From Prevotella sp. (GTDB lineage Bacteria; Bacteroidota; Bacteroidia; Bacteroidales; Bacteroidaceae): DNA of 64,000 bases. Positions within the stretch are counted from its first letter, which is position 1; each line of letters starts with the position of its first letter. The position numbers and the translations under genes are program-made. Below are positions 44,556-53,553 of this stretch, piece after piece. The notes below the pieces were generated by a model that worked only from the letters and a program-made list of their open reading frames with translations, was not told where the DNA came from and did not search any database. The stretch covers positions 62,001 to 126,000 of the forward strand of contig JAFUTI010000006.1 in assembly GCA_017471465.1 (NCBI GenBank). Direction: 5' to 3'.

Positions 44556-46946
44556 ATGAATAAGCAAACCATTTTTACATTATTTCTCATACTCGCTTCT
44601 TTCAACGGATGGGCACAGAAAGTTTGGACCAGTCCGGACTATCGTAACGAACCGCACGGATTCCAGTTTGATGTCAACGAGGTGGAGTTCCATCCTGACG
44701 AGACAGTTCTTCATATTACCGTCAGAAACCGTCCGAACGCCAGGTTCTCCTTCGGAAAAAGCACCGTACTCAAGACCGAGGATGGTAAGTCGTACCCCAT
44801 CATCAGCGCAAAGAATACACGCGATGACGAGACAGACCTGGCACTTGACACCCACATCCCTATTCCTGAATCTGGTAAAACCGATGTGGCACTCCACTTT
44901 CAGCCATTGCCCCAAGACGTTATGCAGTTTGACCTTGTTGAAGGCTATGCACGCAACTTCTTTAAAATATGGGACATCACTGATCCTGCCTATAAGAAGC
45001 AGGCATCACTCTTTAACAGCAGTTGGTGCAATGTAGAGACTGGCGACTGGATTATCAGTCTCTTCAATGATTATGCTGTATATAACAATAAGGTGTGGCA
45101 GTGTGACAAGAAGACAGACAAGAAGATTGTGCTATCCTATGGCGATGAGAATACAGCCATCACCATCGGCAAAGAGCAGGAAGGCAAGCGCGTGTTCAAA
45201 ATTAACGGCAAAAAGCTGACGCTCTCTGCTATTACCACTGAATCAATTACTGATTACCCCATAGCAGACAACACATCTTTCAGCACAGAATTGAAAGAGG
45301 GTACTGCCATCGTGAGCGGTTGGCTAAGATACCCAAAAGAGATTCTTCAAAAACGTTTGACAGTCGAGGTTTCGCATGGTAACATTGCAACGGATGACTA
45401 TACTCATTATTCTACTCAGGTCGATTCCTTGGGACGATTCGAATTGAATGTCCCATTGGTTGGTACACAGGCGGTTTCCCTGCTCATACAAACTGGTCAG
45501 AATGAAGCTATTGATGGAGCCTCTCTCGTGCTTACGCCAGACGAGAAGTATTTCATGCTGAAAGACTACAAGTCGTCAAAAACGCTCTTTATGGGTAATG
45601 ATGCCCGGCTGCAAAACGAATTGCAAGCAGAGAGTCCAAGCATGGGATATGTAGGTTTTATCGATAACCCTGTGAGTGATGACTCTGTAAAGGTCATGTC
45701 ACAGAAATGGATACATAGTTATGAGCAATGCATAGCCGAGAACAAGGTCTTCCTGACCCAGCACCCCAATCTGAGCAAACGCTTTCGCGACTATATAAGC
45801 GAGAGCTGTCGCATTGACGTCTGCTCCCAGTTACTGATGATGCACTATGACACTTATAGCCGCTTATTGCCTGCCGATGTCATGAAATGGGTCGAAGGCC
45901 ACTCGGTCGTTGACACTTCAATGCCTGTCAATCTCATTAGTGGAATGTCTTCGATGTTGAGATACAAGCGTGAGTGCTATACCTGGGCCGACCCCCGGAT
46001 CAATGTGTTGTGGAGAAGAGCCTCCATCATGCCTTGGCTTGAAGAGAAGGGAATGCTTCACTTGAATGACCAGGAGCATCAAGCCATCAGTCAGGTTGAG
46101 AAGATGAATAGGGAAATCTTCGCCCTATATACTCAGATAAAAGACCGCCGCGTGCTCAGTGATTCCATCAGTGGCGTTCAGGAGAAATACGCGGAGTATG
46201 TCAATGTGGTCAACAAAATCCAGGAGAGTGCTGACTATCAAAAGGCGCTGAACACACTATGCGTTGGCGGAGAGCAAGGTATTGCCAATGCCATCATCGA
46301 CTCTCTTATCACCGAGCCGCTCGTCAACAGCATACACCACACGCAAATACTCAATGAGTATTTAGACCACGAAAGATGTGCACTTCCAGAGGAATTGGAG
46401 CCTTATATCACACTCATCAAGGAACCGTTTTTCAGGAATGTCATCATCAAAAAGAATGAGTTTTTTAAGCAACTGTTGAGGGAAAAGGAAGAAGCCGTGA
46501 ATGCGGTCGTCCATCCGTCATCTGACGTGGAGGGCCTTACAGACGGCAAGGCTATCCTCGACAAAATTGTTGAGCCTTATCACGGCAAAATTGTATATCT
46601 TGACATATGGGGAACATGGTGTGCGCCATGCAAACGCAAGTTGAGTGAGTCCCACAAACTCAAGGCGGAACTGAAGGATTACGAAATCGTGTATCTCTAT
46701 CTGGCCAACCGTTCGCCTGAGAAGTCATGGAAGAACGTCATCGCAGAATATAACCTCTCGGAACCCAATTGCGTTCACTATAACCTTCCAGACGACCAGC
46801 AGCATGCTGTTGAGCAGTATGTTGGGCTAACAGGCTATCCAACCTATCGCCTTTTCGACAAACAAGGCCGAATCCATCACCTTAATTGGCTCGACGACGA
46901 AAACCTGTCCGAGTTCAAAAAGAAACTTGATGCACTGGAAGAATAA
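44556..46946 (+). CDS. Large exported thioredoxin-fold protein (CAPC)
   Basis: The 796-residue protein has a signal peptide (MNKQTIFTLFLILASFNGWAQ), a long beta-rich and then helical middle of unknown fold, and a C-terminal thioredoxin domain with WGTWCAPCKRK (C689, C692). The thioredoxin motif comes in the last 120 residues. The unusually long N-terminal region resembles Bacteroidetes TlpA proteins that have a substrate-binding front part. It lies 7 bases after the CGPC gene. Confidence 0.82.
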   Translation: MNKQTIFTLFLILASFNGWAQKVWTSPDYRNEPHGFQFDVNEVEFHPDETVLHITVRNRPNARFSFGKSTVLKTEDGKSYPIISAKNTRDDETDLALDTHIPIPESGKTDVALHFQPLPQDVMQFDLVEGYARNFFKIWDITDPAYKKQASLFNSSWCNVETGDWIISLFNDYAVYNNKVWQCDKKTDKKIVLSYGDENTAITIGKEQEGKRVFKINGKKLTLSAITTESITDYPIADNTSFSTELKEGTAIVSGWLRYPKEILQKRLTVEVSHGNIATDDYTHYSTQVDSLGRFELNVPLVGTQAVSLLIQTGQNEAIDGASLVLTPDEKYFMLKDYKSSKTLFMGNDARLQNELQAESPSMGYVGFIDNPVSDDSVKVMSQKWIHSYEQCIAENKVFLTQHPNLSKRFRDYISESCRIDVCSQLLMMHYDTYSRLLPADVMKWVEGHSVVDTSMPVNLISGMSSMLRYKRECYTWADPRINVLWRRASIMPWLEEKGMLHLNDQEHQAISQVEKMNREIFALYTQIKDRRVLSDSISGVQEKYAEYVNVVNKIQESADYQKALNTLCVGGEQGIANAIIDSLITEPLVNSIHHTQILNEYLDHERCALPEELEPYITLIKEPFFRNVIIKKNEFFKQLLREKEEAVNAVVHPSSDVEGLTDGKAILDKIVEPYHGKIVYLDIWGTWCAPCKRKLSESHKLKAELKDYEIVYLYLANRSPEKSWKNVIAEYNLSEPNCVHYNLPDDQQHAVEQYVGLTGYPTYRLFDKQGRIHHLNWLDDENLSEFKKKLDALEE

Positions 46947-46956
46947 TAAAAGAATC

Positions 46957-48516
46957 ATGAACAAGAAAGCCATCATCACCACGCTGCTCGCCCTCGTCGC
47001 ATTGGCGGGGCAGGCACAGATACCAACAGATTTGCCCGAATATGTAAGGAAACACCAGATGGATATGGAGGCACCGCTGCCGGAACCATCGTTTGAAATG
47101 GATACCACAACGGTACGGGTACATATCCTTAACTGGGAGGCTGGCAAGACACCTACAAAGATGGTGTGTCTGGGCGTAGCCAGTTTCTTTCCTTACATCG
47201 CTGACAACTATACGGGTTTCACTGATGCAGACGGAGTGGCCATCGTCCGTTTTCTTCAACGAGGCACCAGCATGGTATCACTGAGCGTTGGCGATGGATT
47301 CTCCAAACATTTCTACTTATGGCCGGGAGAGACGGCAGATGTGTATGTAGATGTGGAACGAATGACAAAAGCCAGCCGTAGTTACAGGAAGTGGCAGATG
47401 CAGCCCAAGGATTACTTCGGGCAAAAGGACACGCTGACCGCAGAGCAAATCAACAGGCAAGTCATTATAGAAGAGAATGGCTTCGACCAACAACCAGCCC
47501 TCTGGTTCGAAGGGAGATATGGCGACCTCAATACTGCCCTACACCGTTATATTCCCTTTATCGACGGTTATGGCTGGGATATATCGTTTGAACGTCAACT
47601 AACCTTGAACAGGCCATTGGCTCCAACATACGCAGACGGGATGCTGGTATGGCACGACCATCTGAAAGAGCTGATTCAGGCAGATACGAGACTGCCGCTT
47701 TGCGCCAAGCAATTCTGTTCACTCGCTATCGACATTCAGGCAGAACACATGCTATGGGGTAATACTCAGATGCTTGATGCTATAGCAGCGAGAAAAGATG
47801 GCGTTTCACTAAGCAAATATGTTGAAGAAAGATTACTGACTGAACAACAGATAGCCCGTTTCCGTTCGCTCGGTACAAACACCAACTATCGTGCCTATTT
47901 CCGCAGCCTTGACCTGACGCATATCACCACTCCTAAGTTTTGGGATGCCATATCTGGCGACAATCCCTGTGACTATATCCACGATATGCGTATAGTGCAA
48001 GGCTATCCTCACCACATCGAACTATATGGAAGTCTGCCAGAAGGAGCCATGAAGGGTGTGCGAATGCCTTATTTCCACAAACTTTGTCAACAGTTGGAAG
48101 CCGCACAGGAGGGAATTGAGCATGAAGTGTATAGCGATGTCATCGAAGATTTGCAGCGGCGTTATCGTGGAAAGATTGTACTGATAGACTTCTGGGCTAC
48201 ATGGTGCCACGGCTGCATTGTGGCGATGAACGCGATGGAGCCGGAGAAGGATGCTAAATTTAACCATCCCGACCTCGCCTTTGTCTATATAACTGACCAT
48301 ACTTCGCCTGCTGACCGTTGGCAAGACTACCGAAACCGCATCCGTGGCGAACATCTGCGTGTCAATGAGCAACAGATGGATGCCCTGCAGCGTCGTTTCC
48401 ATATCACCGTTTGGCCTACCTATATCCTGATGGATCGACGTGGCCGTTTGCGTGAACTCTCTCATAACCATGTAGAGGATGAAATATTGAAAGAACTGGA
48501 AAATAGGAACAAATGA
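46957..48516 (+). CDS. Exported thioredoxin-fold protein (CHGC)
   Basis: The 519-residue protein has a signal peptide (MNKKAIITTLLALVALAGQAQ) and a C-terminal thioredoxin domain with WATWCHGCIVA (C417, C420); the CHGC active site is unusual. The middle part is helical and not recognised. ATG at 46957 starts the signal peptide; an upstream one falls inside the preceding gene. It ends the three-gene thioredoxin group. Confidence 0.82.
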   Translation: MNKKAIITTLLALVALAGQAQIPTDLPEYVRKHQMDMEAPLPEPSFEMDTTTVRVHILNWEAGKTPTKMVCLGVASFFPYIADNYTGFTDADGVAIVRFLQRGTSMVSLSVGDGFSKHFYLWPGETADVYVDVERMTKASRSYRKWQMQPKDYFGQKDTLTAEQINRQVIIEENGFDQQPALWFEGRYGDLNTALHRYIPFIDGYGWDISFERQLTLNRPLAPTYADGMLVWHDHLKELIQADTRLPLCAKQFCSLAIDIQAEHMLWGNTQMLDAIAARKDGVSLSKYVEERLLTEQQIARFRSLGTNTNYRAYFRSLDLTHITTPKFWDAISGDNPCDYIHDMRIVQGYPHHIELYGSLPEGAMKGVRMPYFHKLCQQLEAAQEGIEHEVYSDVIEDLQRRYRGKIVLIDFWATWCHGCIVAMNAMEPEKDAKFNHPDLAFVYITDHTSPADRWQDYRNRIRGEHLRVNEQQMDALQRRFHITVWPTYILMDRRGRLRELSHNHVEDEILKELENRNK

Positions 48517-48534
48517 ACAAGAAAGCAACAATTT

Positions 48535-48630
48535 GTGGGGATTGGGTAATTTTAATGATGAAAAAATAGTGGGGATTGGTGTATTTTCTTGAAAATAGTT
48601 TGTGGGGATTGGAATTTTTTACTACCTTTG
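48535..48630 (+). promoter_or_regulatory. Promoter with three GTGGGGATTGG repeats
   Basis: GTGGGGATTGG occurs at 48535-48545, 48569-48579 and 48602-48612, spaced 34 and 33 bases, near three helical turns. The third overlaps the -33 element TTTG (48599-48602) of a promoter with TACCTTTG at 48623-48630 (20-base spacer). This is the layout of a repressor operator array. A palindrome GCAGCAT-AA-ATGCTGC (48630-48645) lies at the likely transcription start. Confidence 0.65.
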
Positions 48631-48728
48631 CAGCATAAATGCTGCGAAACTGCTCACGCTCGGCAATCGATGCTAACATCATTGTCTTCGCTTAATCGCA
48701 GTTTTGACAGCCATAAACAAAGGGTTAT

Positions 48729-50063
48729 ATGGAAGAAAGACTGTTTAGAAGAAAGATTTACGCTCAATTGCTGAACTGGAAGCAGGAATCAGACGGCAAG
48801 AGTGCATTGCTTGTTGAAGGCGCAAGACGTGTCGGGAAATCGACCATCGTAGAGACCTTTGCCAAGAACGAATATGAATCATATTTGCTTATAGACTTCA
48901 ACAAAGCATCGAAGGCCATCAAGGATTTGTTCAACGACCTGATGGATCTGGACTATCTGTTCCTGTACCTCCAGACGGCATATCATGTAACACTGAAGCC
49001 ACGGAAATCTGTCATCATCTTTGATGAGGTACAGAAGTGTCCTATGGCACGTCAAGCTATCAAATATCTGGTTGAAGACGGACGTTACGACTACATTGAA
49101 ACGGGTTCGCTAATCAGCATCAAGAAAAACACCGATGGCATCACTATACCAAGCGAAGAGGACAGGATACAGATGAATCCGATGGATTTTGAGGAGTTCC
49201 GATGGGCGTTGGGCGACGAAGCAACGGTTCCGCTGTTACGCAAGTTTTGGGAGCAGCAGCACGCCCTTGGACCGGCCCATAGGGAAATGGCACGCAACCT
49301 ACGGCTATATATGCTTGTGGGTGGTATGCCGCAGGCTGTTAATGCCTATCTTGACACCAATAACTTCAGCAAGGTGGACCAAGTGAAGCGGCGCATCCTC
49401 AAACTGTATGAGGATGACTTCCTGAAGATAGACCCTTCAGGACGTGCGTCAGTCATGTTTCGCTCCATACCTGGTCAGTTAAGCCGAAACGCTATACGAT
49501 ATGTGCCATACGCAGCCGTAGGAAAGGTGGACGAAGAGAAAATGACGGAACTGCTGAAAGACCTTGAAGACAGCAAGACGGTAAACATGTGCTACCACGT
49601 GAACGACCCACAGGCGGGTATGGGGCTAACGAAGAACAAAGACCAATTCAAGATGTTTGTGTGCGACACTGGGCTGTTCATAACGCAGGCTTTCTGGGAC
49701 AAGAGCTTTACGGAGAATATCATTTATGAGAAGCTTTTGGCAGACAAACTACCTGCCAATCTGGGCTATGTATATGAAAACCTTGTTGCCCAGATGCTGT
49801 TGGCTGCTGGGAATGAACTCTTCTACCACACTTGGCCACGCGACGAGAAGCACTACTATGAGACAGACTTCCTATTGTCTCGCGGAGCAAAGATTTGTCC
49901 TATAGAGGTGAAGTCGTCAAGCAGTAAGTCGCATGCTTCGCTTGATGAATTCTGTCGTATATACTCGTCTAGGATATTGTGGCGATATATGGTGTATACC
50001 AAGGACTTTGCAAAGGATCAGGAAACCATCATGCTACCAGCATACATGGTACCCTTTTTATGA
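48729..50063 (+). CDS. AAA ATPase with DUF4143 domain
   Basis: The 444-residue protein has an AAA_14 ATPase domain with Walker A GARRVGKST (31-39) and Walker B IIFDEVQKCP, and a C-terminal DUF4143 domain (ETDFLLSRGAKICPIEVKSS), which resembles a PD-(D/E)XK nuclease fold. These proteins are widespread in Bacteroidetes and their role is unknown; some suggest toxin-like or DNA-related functions. The gene has its own promoter with operator-like repeats, so it is probably self-regulated. Confidence 0.85.
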   Translation: MEERLFRRKIYAQLLNWKQESDGKSALLVEGARRVGKSTIVETFAKNEYESYLLIDFNKASKAIKDLFNDLMDLDYLFLYLQTAYHVTLKPRKSVIIFDEVQKCPMARQAIKYLVEDGRYDYIETGSLISIKKNTDGITIPSEEDRIQMNPMDFEEFRWALGDEATVPLLRKFWEQQHALGPAHREMARNLRLYMLVGGMPQAVNAYLDTNNFSKVDQVKRRILKLYEDDFLKIDPSGRASVMFRSIPGQLSRNAIRYVPYAAVGKVDEEKMTELLKDLEDSKTVNMCYHVNDPQAGMGLTKNKDQFKMFVCDTGLFITQAFWDKSFTENIIYEKLLADKLPANLGYVYENLVAQMLLAAGNELFYHTWPRDEKHYYETDFLLSRGAKICPIEVKSSSSKSHASLDEFCRIYSSRILWRYMVYTKDFAKDQETIMLPAYMVPFL

Positions 50064-50090
50064 TAAAATAGAGAATATAAATATATCCAC

Positions 50091-51410
50091 ATGATTCTTG
50101 TAGCAGATGATGATAAGACGATACGCCTCTCTCTAAAGCTTATCTTAGAGCGAAACGAGTATGAGGTAGCATTGGCCGAAGGGCCGAAGGAGGCGATACA
50201 GATTGTCCGCAATACACCCGCCGTAGAGCTGGTGCTGATGGATATGAACTATTCGCGCGCTACTGACGGAGAGGAAGGAATGACGTTACTCAGACAGGTA
50301 AAGGTGTTTCGTCCTGACGTTCCGTGTATACTTATGACGGCATGGGGTACTATCGATTTGGCCGTGCAGGGCATGCGTGCAGGAGCCTTCGACTTCATCA
50401 CCAAGCCGTGGGACAACGGCGTGCTGTTGGAGCGGATAGAGACGGCGATTAAGATAAATAGCAACAGTCATGTGGCCCAAGCCATCCAAACGTCGCCCAT
50501 CGTTGGCACTTCCCTATCCGGTATCCTTGCCACTGTGGCTCGCGTCGCTCCTACCAATGCACCCGTATTGATTACTGGAGAAAGCGGTACCGGCAAGGAA
50601 CTCATCGCCGAAGCCATCCACCGACAAAGCCAGCGCTCCAACGGGCCGTTTGTAAAGGTGAACCTCGGCGGCATCTCCACGTCACTGTTCGAGAGTGAGA
50701 TGTTTGGCCACAAGAAGGGCTCGTTTACCGATGCCAAGGCCGACCGTATCGGCCGATTTGAAATGGCTTCGGGCGGCACCATCTTCCTCGACGAGATTGG
50801 CGAACTGTCGTTGGCCAGCCAAGTGAAACTATTGCGGGTGCTGCAGGACCAGACCTACGAGGTGTTGGGCGATAGTCAGACACGCCGAACGGATGTCCGT
50901 GTGGTCTGCGCCACCAATGCCGACCTTCGCGCGATGGTCGAAGAAAAGACTTTCCGTGAGGATCTGTTCTACCGCATCAACATCATCAACCTCCATCTGC
51001 CACCTCTACGAGACCGTCGTGAGGATATACCGCTATTGGTTAATCACTTTCTTCGGATGGCTTGTGAGGCAAACCGTCTTCCGCTTGTCACCGTCTCGAC
51101 TGAGGCTATCGGCTATCTTCAGACGTTGCCGTTCCTAGGCAATATCCGAGAACTGAAGAATCTGGTAGAAAGGGCCTTGCTGATGAAGAATCCGGAGGCT
51201 GGTCAGCTTGGAGTGGAAGACTTTTCTGTTAACACCAGGCAACTTGAAGACACTTCTTTTACAGATGCGAAGCGCTCTTTGTCTTCCATGGAACGTTCTG
51301 CTATTGCTGCCTGTATTGCCAAACATAATGGCAATCTCTCCCTTGTGGCCAAGGAACTTGGCATTAGTCGTGGCGCGCTCTACCGCAAAATCGAAAAGCA
51401 CGGGTTATGA
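50091..51410 (+). CDS. Sigma-54-dependent response regulator, NtrC family
   Basis: The 439-residue protein has a receiver domain with phospho-acceptor D51, an AAA+ activator domain with Walker A GESGTGKE (163-170) and a C-terminal Fis-type HTH (LVAKELGISRGALYRKIEK). The sigma-54-contacting loop, normally GAFTGA, reads GSFTDA (210-215). It likely activates the promoter at 31444 through the palindromes at 31363-31401, and it is coupled to the kinase (stop and start overlap by four bases). Confidence 0.9.
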   Translation: MILVADDDKTIRLSLKLILERNEYEVALAEGPKEAIQIVRNTPAVELVLMDMNYSRATDGEEGMTLLRQVKVFRPDVPCILMTAWGTIDLAVQGMRAGAFDFITKPWDNGVLLERIETAIKINSNSHVAQAIQTSPIVGTSLSGILATVARVAPTNAPVLITGESGTGKELIAEAIHRQSQRSNGPFVKVNLGGISTSLFESEMFGHKKGSFTDAKADRIGRFEMASGGTIFLDEIGELSLASQVKLLRVLQDQTYEVLGDSQTRRTDVRVVCATNADLRAMVEEKTFREDLFYRINIINLHLPPLRDRREDIPLLVNHFLRMACEANRLPLVTVSTEAIGYLQTLPFLGNIRELKNLVERALLMKNPEAGQLGVEDFSVNTRQLEDTSFTDAKRSLSSMERSAIAACIAKHNGNLSLVAKELGISRGALYRKIEKHGL

Positions 51411-52642
51411 GGCTGAAACATTATTTCGCTCTGCTCGCCATTGGCATCGTCCTATTAGCTGGGGCGGCTCTCTTCGGTACGTTCCAAAGCCATCCAACGC
51501 TGTTCTACGTGACCGAGGGCTTCATCGTCGTGCTACTGTTTTACCTTTGGTATTTCTATCGCAAGACCATCCGTCCTTACGATACGCTGATAGGCGGCAT
51601 TGAACTGGTACGTGAACTGGATCTTACGACACGTCTTGCTCCTTCTGGACAGCATGAGACAGATATCATTGTCCGCACTTTCAATGACTTGTTGGGTCGT
51701 TTACGCAGCGAGCATCTCAAACTTGAAGAGCAATACACTTTCCTCAACCTCCTCATTGAAGCCTCGCCAATGGGTGTCATACAGTGTGACTTGGACGGCA
51801 ACATCACTTCCATGAATACCGCTGCCCGTGAAATGCTGTCGCCCAGTGTCAAAGAAGCCATCCACGCACTTCCTCTTGGCGAGACAACTACTGTTCGTTT
51901 ACCCGGTGAACCACAACTCTTCCGTATCAGTCATCAGTCCTTTCCTGACCGTGGTTTCCAACATCCGTTCTTTCTCATCGAATCGCTGACCTCTGAGGTA
52001 CGTCTTGCTGAGAAAGCAGCATACGAGCGTGTCATCCGCATGATTGCCCATGAGGTGAACAATAGCGTGGCGGGCATCATCGGCAGTCTTCATGGCGATG
52101 AAGCAGAAAGACTTACAGCCCTCTCTGCCTTCGTCACTCGCTTCGCAGAAGTAGTAAAAATCCCACAACCGCAATTGCAGCTATGCGACCTCAGTGAAGA
52201 GGTGGATACCTGCCGCCCCTTCCTCGAGAATCTGTGTACTCAGGCACACGTTCAAATTGACTTCCATCTTACCGACGAAGCTATTCCCGTCCATCTTGAT
52301 ACCGTCCTTTTCCAGCAGGTGCTTATCAACATCGTCAAGAATGCTGTAGATAGTATAGGCGAAAGGCTTAAAGTAGGAAACAGCACATCAGGAATGAAGG
52401 ATGGCCAAGTTACAGTCACAACTTCTATCCCTTCAAAACTTGTTATAACTGACAATGGTCATGGCATCCCGTCATCCGTGGCAACTCACCTTTTCACGCC
52501 TTTCTTTTCCACTAAGCCCCAGGGACAAGGTCTCGGACTTCTGCTTATCCGTGACATCCTTACTTCGCATCATTGCACCTTTAGCCTACTCACAGACCCT
52601 GAAGACCATCTAACCCGGTTCACTATACAGTTTCCCAAATAA
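51407..52642 (+). CDS. Sensor histidine kinase
   Basis: The 411-residue kinase has two membrane helices (about 7-25 and 33-51) with a very short periplasmic loop, a HAMP-like stretch, a PAS-like domain (about 107-190) and a HisKA domain whose phospho-acceptor is H215 (MIAHEVNNS). The ATPase domain shows NIVKNAVDS (N box), DNGHGIPS (G1) and GQGLGLLL (G2). It pairs with the sigma-54 regulator. The small outer loop implies that it senses a membrane or internal signal. Confidence 0.9.
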   Translation: MRLKHYFALLAIGIVLLAGAALFGTFQSHPTLFYVTEGFIVVLLFYLWYFYRKTIRPYDTLIGGIELVRELDLTTRLAPSGQHETDIIVRTFNDLLGRLRSEHLKLEEQYTFLNLLIEASPMGVIQCDLDGNITSMNTAAREMLSPSVKEAIHALPLGETTTVRLPGEPQLFRISHQSFPDRGFQHPFFLIESLTSEVRLAEKAAYERVIRMIAHEVNNSVAGIIGSLHGDEAERLTALSAFVTRFAEVVKIPQPQLQLCDLSEEVDTCRPFLENLCTQAHVQIDFHLTDEAIPVHLDTVLFQQVLINIVKNAVDSIGERLKVGNSTSGMKDGQVTVTTSIPSKLVITDNGHGIPSSVATHLFTPFFSTKPQGQGLGLLLIRDILTSHHCTFSLLTDPEDHLTRFTIQFPK

Positions 52643-52696
52643 ATCATCATCGCTGCATATTCCAAAATGTAGTCACGCTGAAGGACTTATTCAAGT

Positions 52697-52727
52697 AGAC
52701 ATCTGCCCCAAAAAGAGGCAGATGTCT
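52697..52727. terminator. Hairpin between cargo and mobilization genes
   Basis: An 11-bp perfect stem (52697-52707 with 52717-52727) and a 9-base loop lie between the kinase stop (52642) and the end of the minus-strand mobilization operon (52773). It probably serves both converging transcripts. Confidence 0.7.
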
Positions 52728-52772
52728 CTTGTACCAATCAGACAGTCAGATTAACGTTTTCTCGATTTCCTG

Positions 52773-53534
52773 TTATTTCCCGTTCATCCAAGCCATCAGT
52801 TCATTGATGCCCCAAATCACCGATACGATAAGGACGGGCATGCCTGCCAGCAACCAGAGGAAGACCAGATCGTCATCCAAATGGTGTTTCCCCGTGTAAT
52901 AGCCGAGAACAGTAAAGACTACCAGCGCCACTTTGTCCAACAGATGGTACTTGACGGGGAACCACTCCATGCGCGAGGCCAGTCGGGAGAGATGGCCGTC
53001 GGCCTTCTTCTCGATGTACGCGCAAGCCTTGTCGCCACCCGTCATCATCGCCTTGTCAACTTCCGACAGTTGCCACTTCTCGCGGTCTTTCTTCGTCATC
53101 TCCTCGACGTAACGCTTCATGAGGTCGGAACCATAGATGTTGCCGGCCACCTCACGAAGAGTGTTCTCGGCTTTCCTGTTCGACTCTTCCAACGGCTCAA
53201 TGCTCATGTCCTGATTGACGAGCTTGTTGCTGTTGTTTCGCATCGCATCAAGGGAAATGCCTTTCAGCAGATTTTGCTGCTGACCAAGCATTTCCAAAGT
53301 GTTGCTGACGAGGTTTACTAGCATCTGACCCTCCAGAACGGCCTTCACGCGACGCTCGTATTCCTTCGGATCATAGAGCACCATGTGCCCTTTGTCGGCT
53401 GGACATTTGTTAATCACTTGCAGGTTGACATCCGGCTTGTCCTGCTTTCGGGGGCTTCCTTGCCGTGCCCCACTGTTGTCTCCCTGCTGCTGGCTGTTGC
53501 CAGAGGGAAACTGATTTCGATAATTTCTTGGCAT
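52773..53534 (-). CDS. Membrane protein of the mobilization operon
   Basis: The 253-residue protein starts M-P-R-N-Y-R-N-Q-F; the frame is open upstream, but that part overlaps the relaxase gene. It has a glutamine/serine-rich N-terminus, a helical middle and two membrane segments at the C-terminus (VALVVFTVLGYYTG and LVFLWLLAGMPVLIVSVIW). I do not recognise the family. It follows the relaxase gene by 19 bases. It may anchor the relaxosome or the transferring DNA complex to the inner membrane. Confidence 0.72.
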   Translation of the reverse strand: MPRNYRNQFPSGNSQQQGDNSGARQGSPRKQDKPDVNLQVINKCPADKGHMVLYDPKEYERRVKAVLEGQMLVNLVSNTLEMLGQQQNLLKGISLDAMRNNSNKLVNQDMSIEPLEESNRKAENTLREVAGNIYGSDLMKRYVEEMTKKDREKWQLSEVDKAMMTGGDKACAYIEKKADGHLSRLASRMEWFPVKYHLLDKVALVVFTVLGYYTGKHHLDDDLVFLWLLAGMPVLIVSVIWGINELMAWMNGK

Positions 53535-53553
53535 AATATAAAAATTTATGTGG

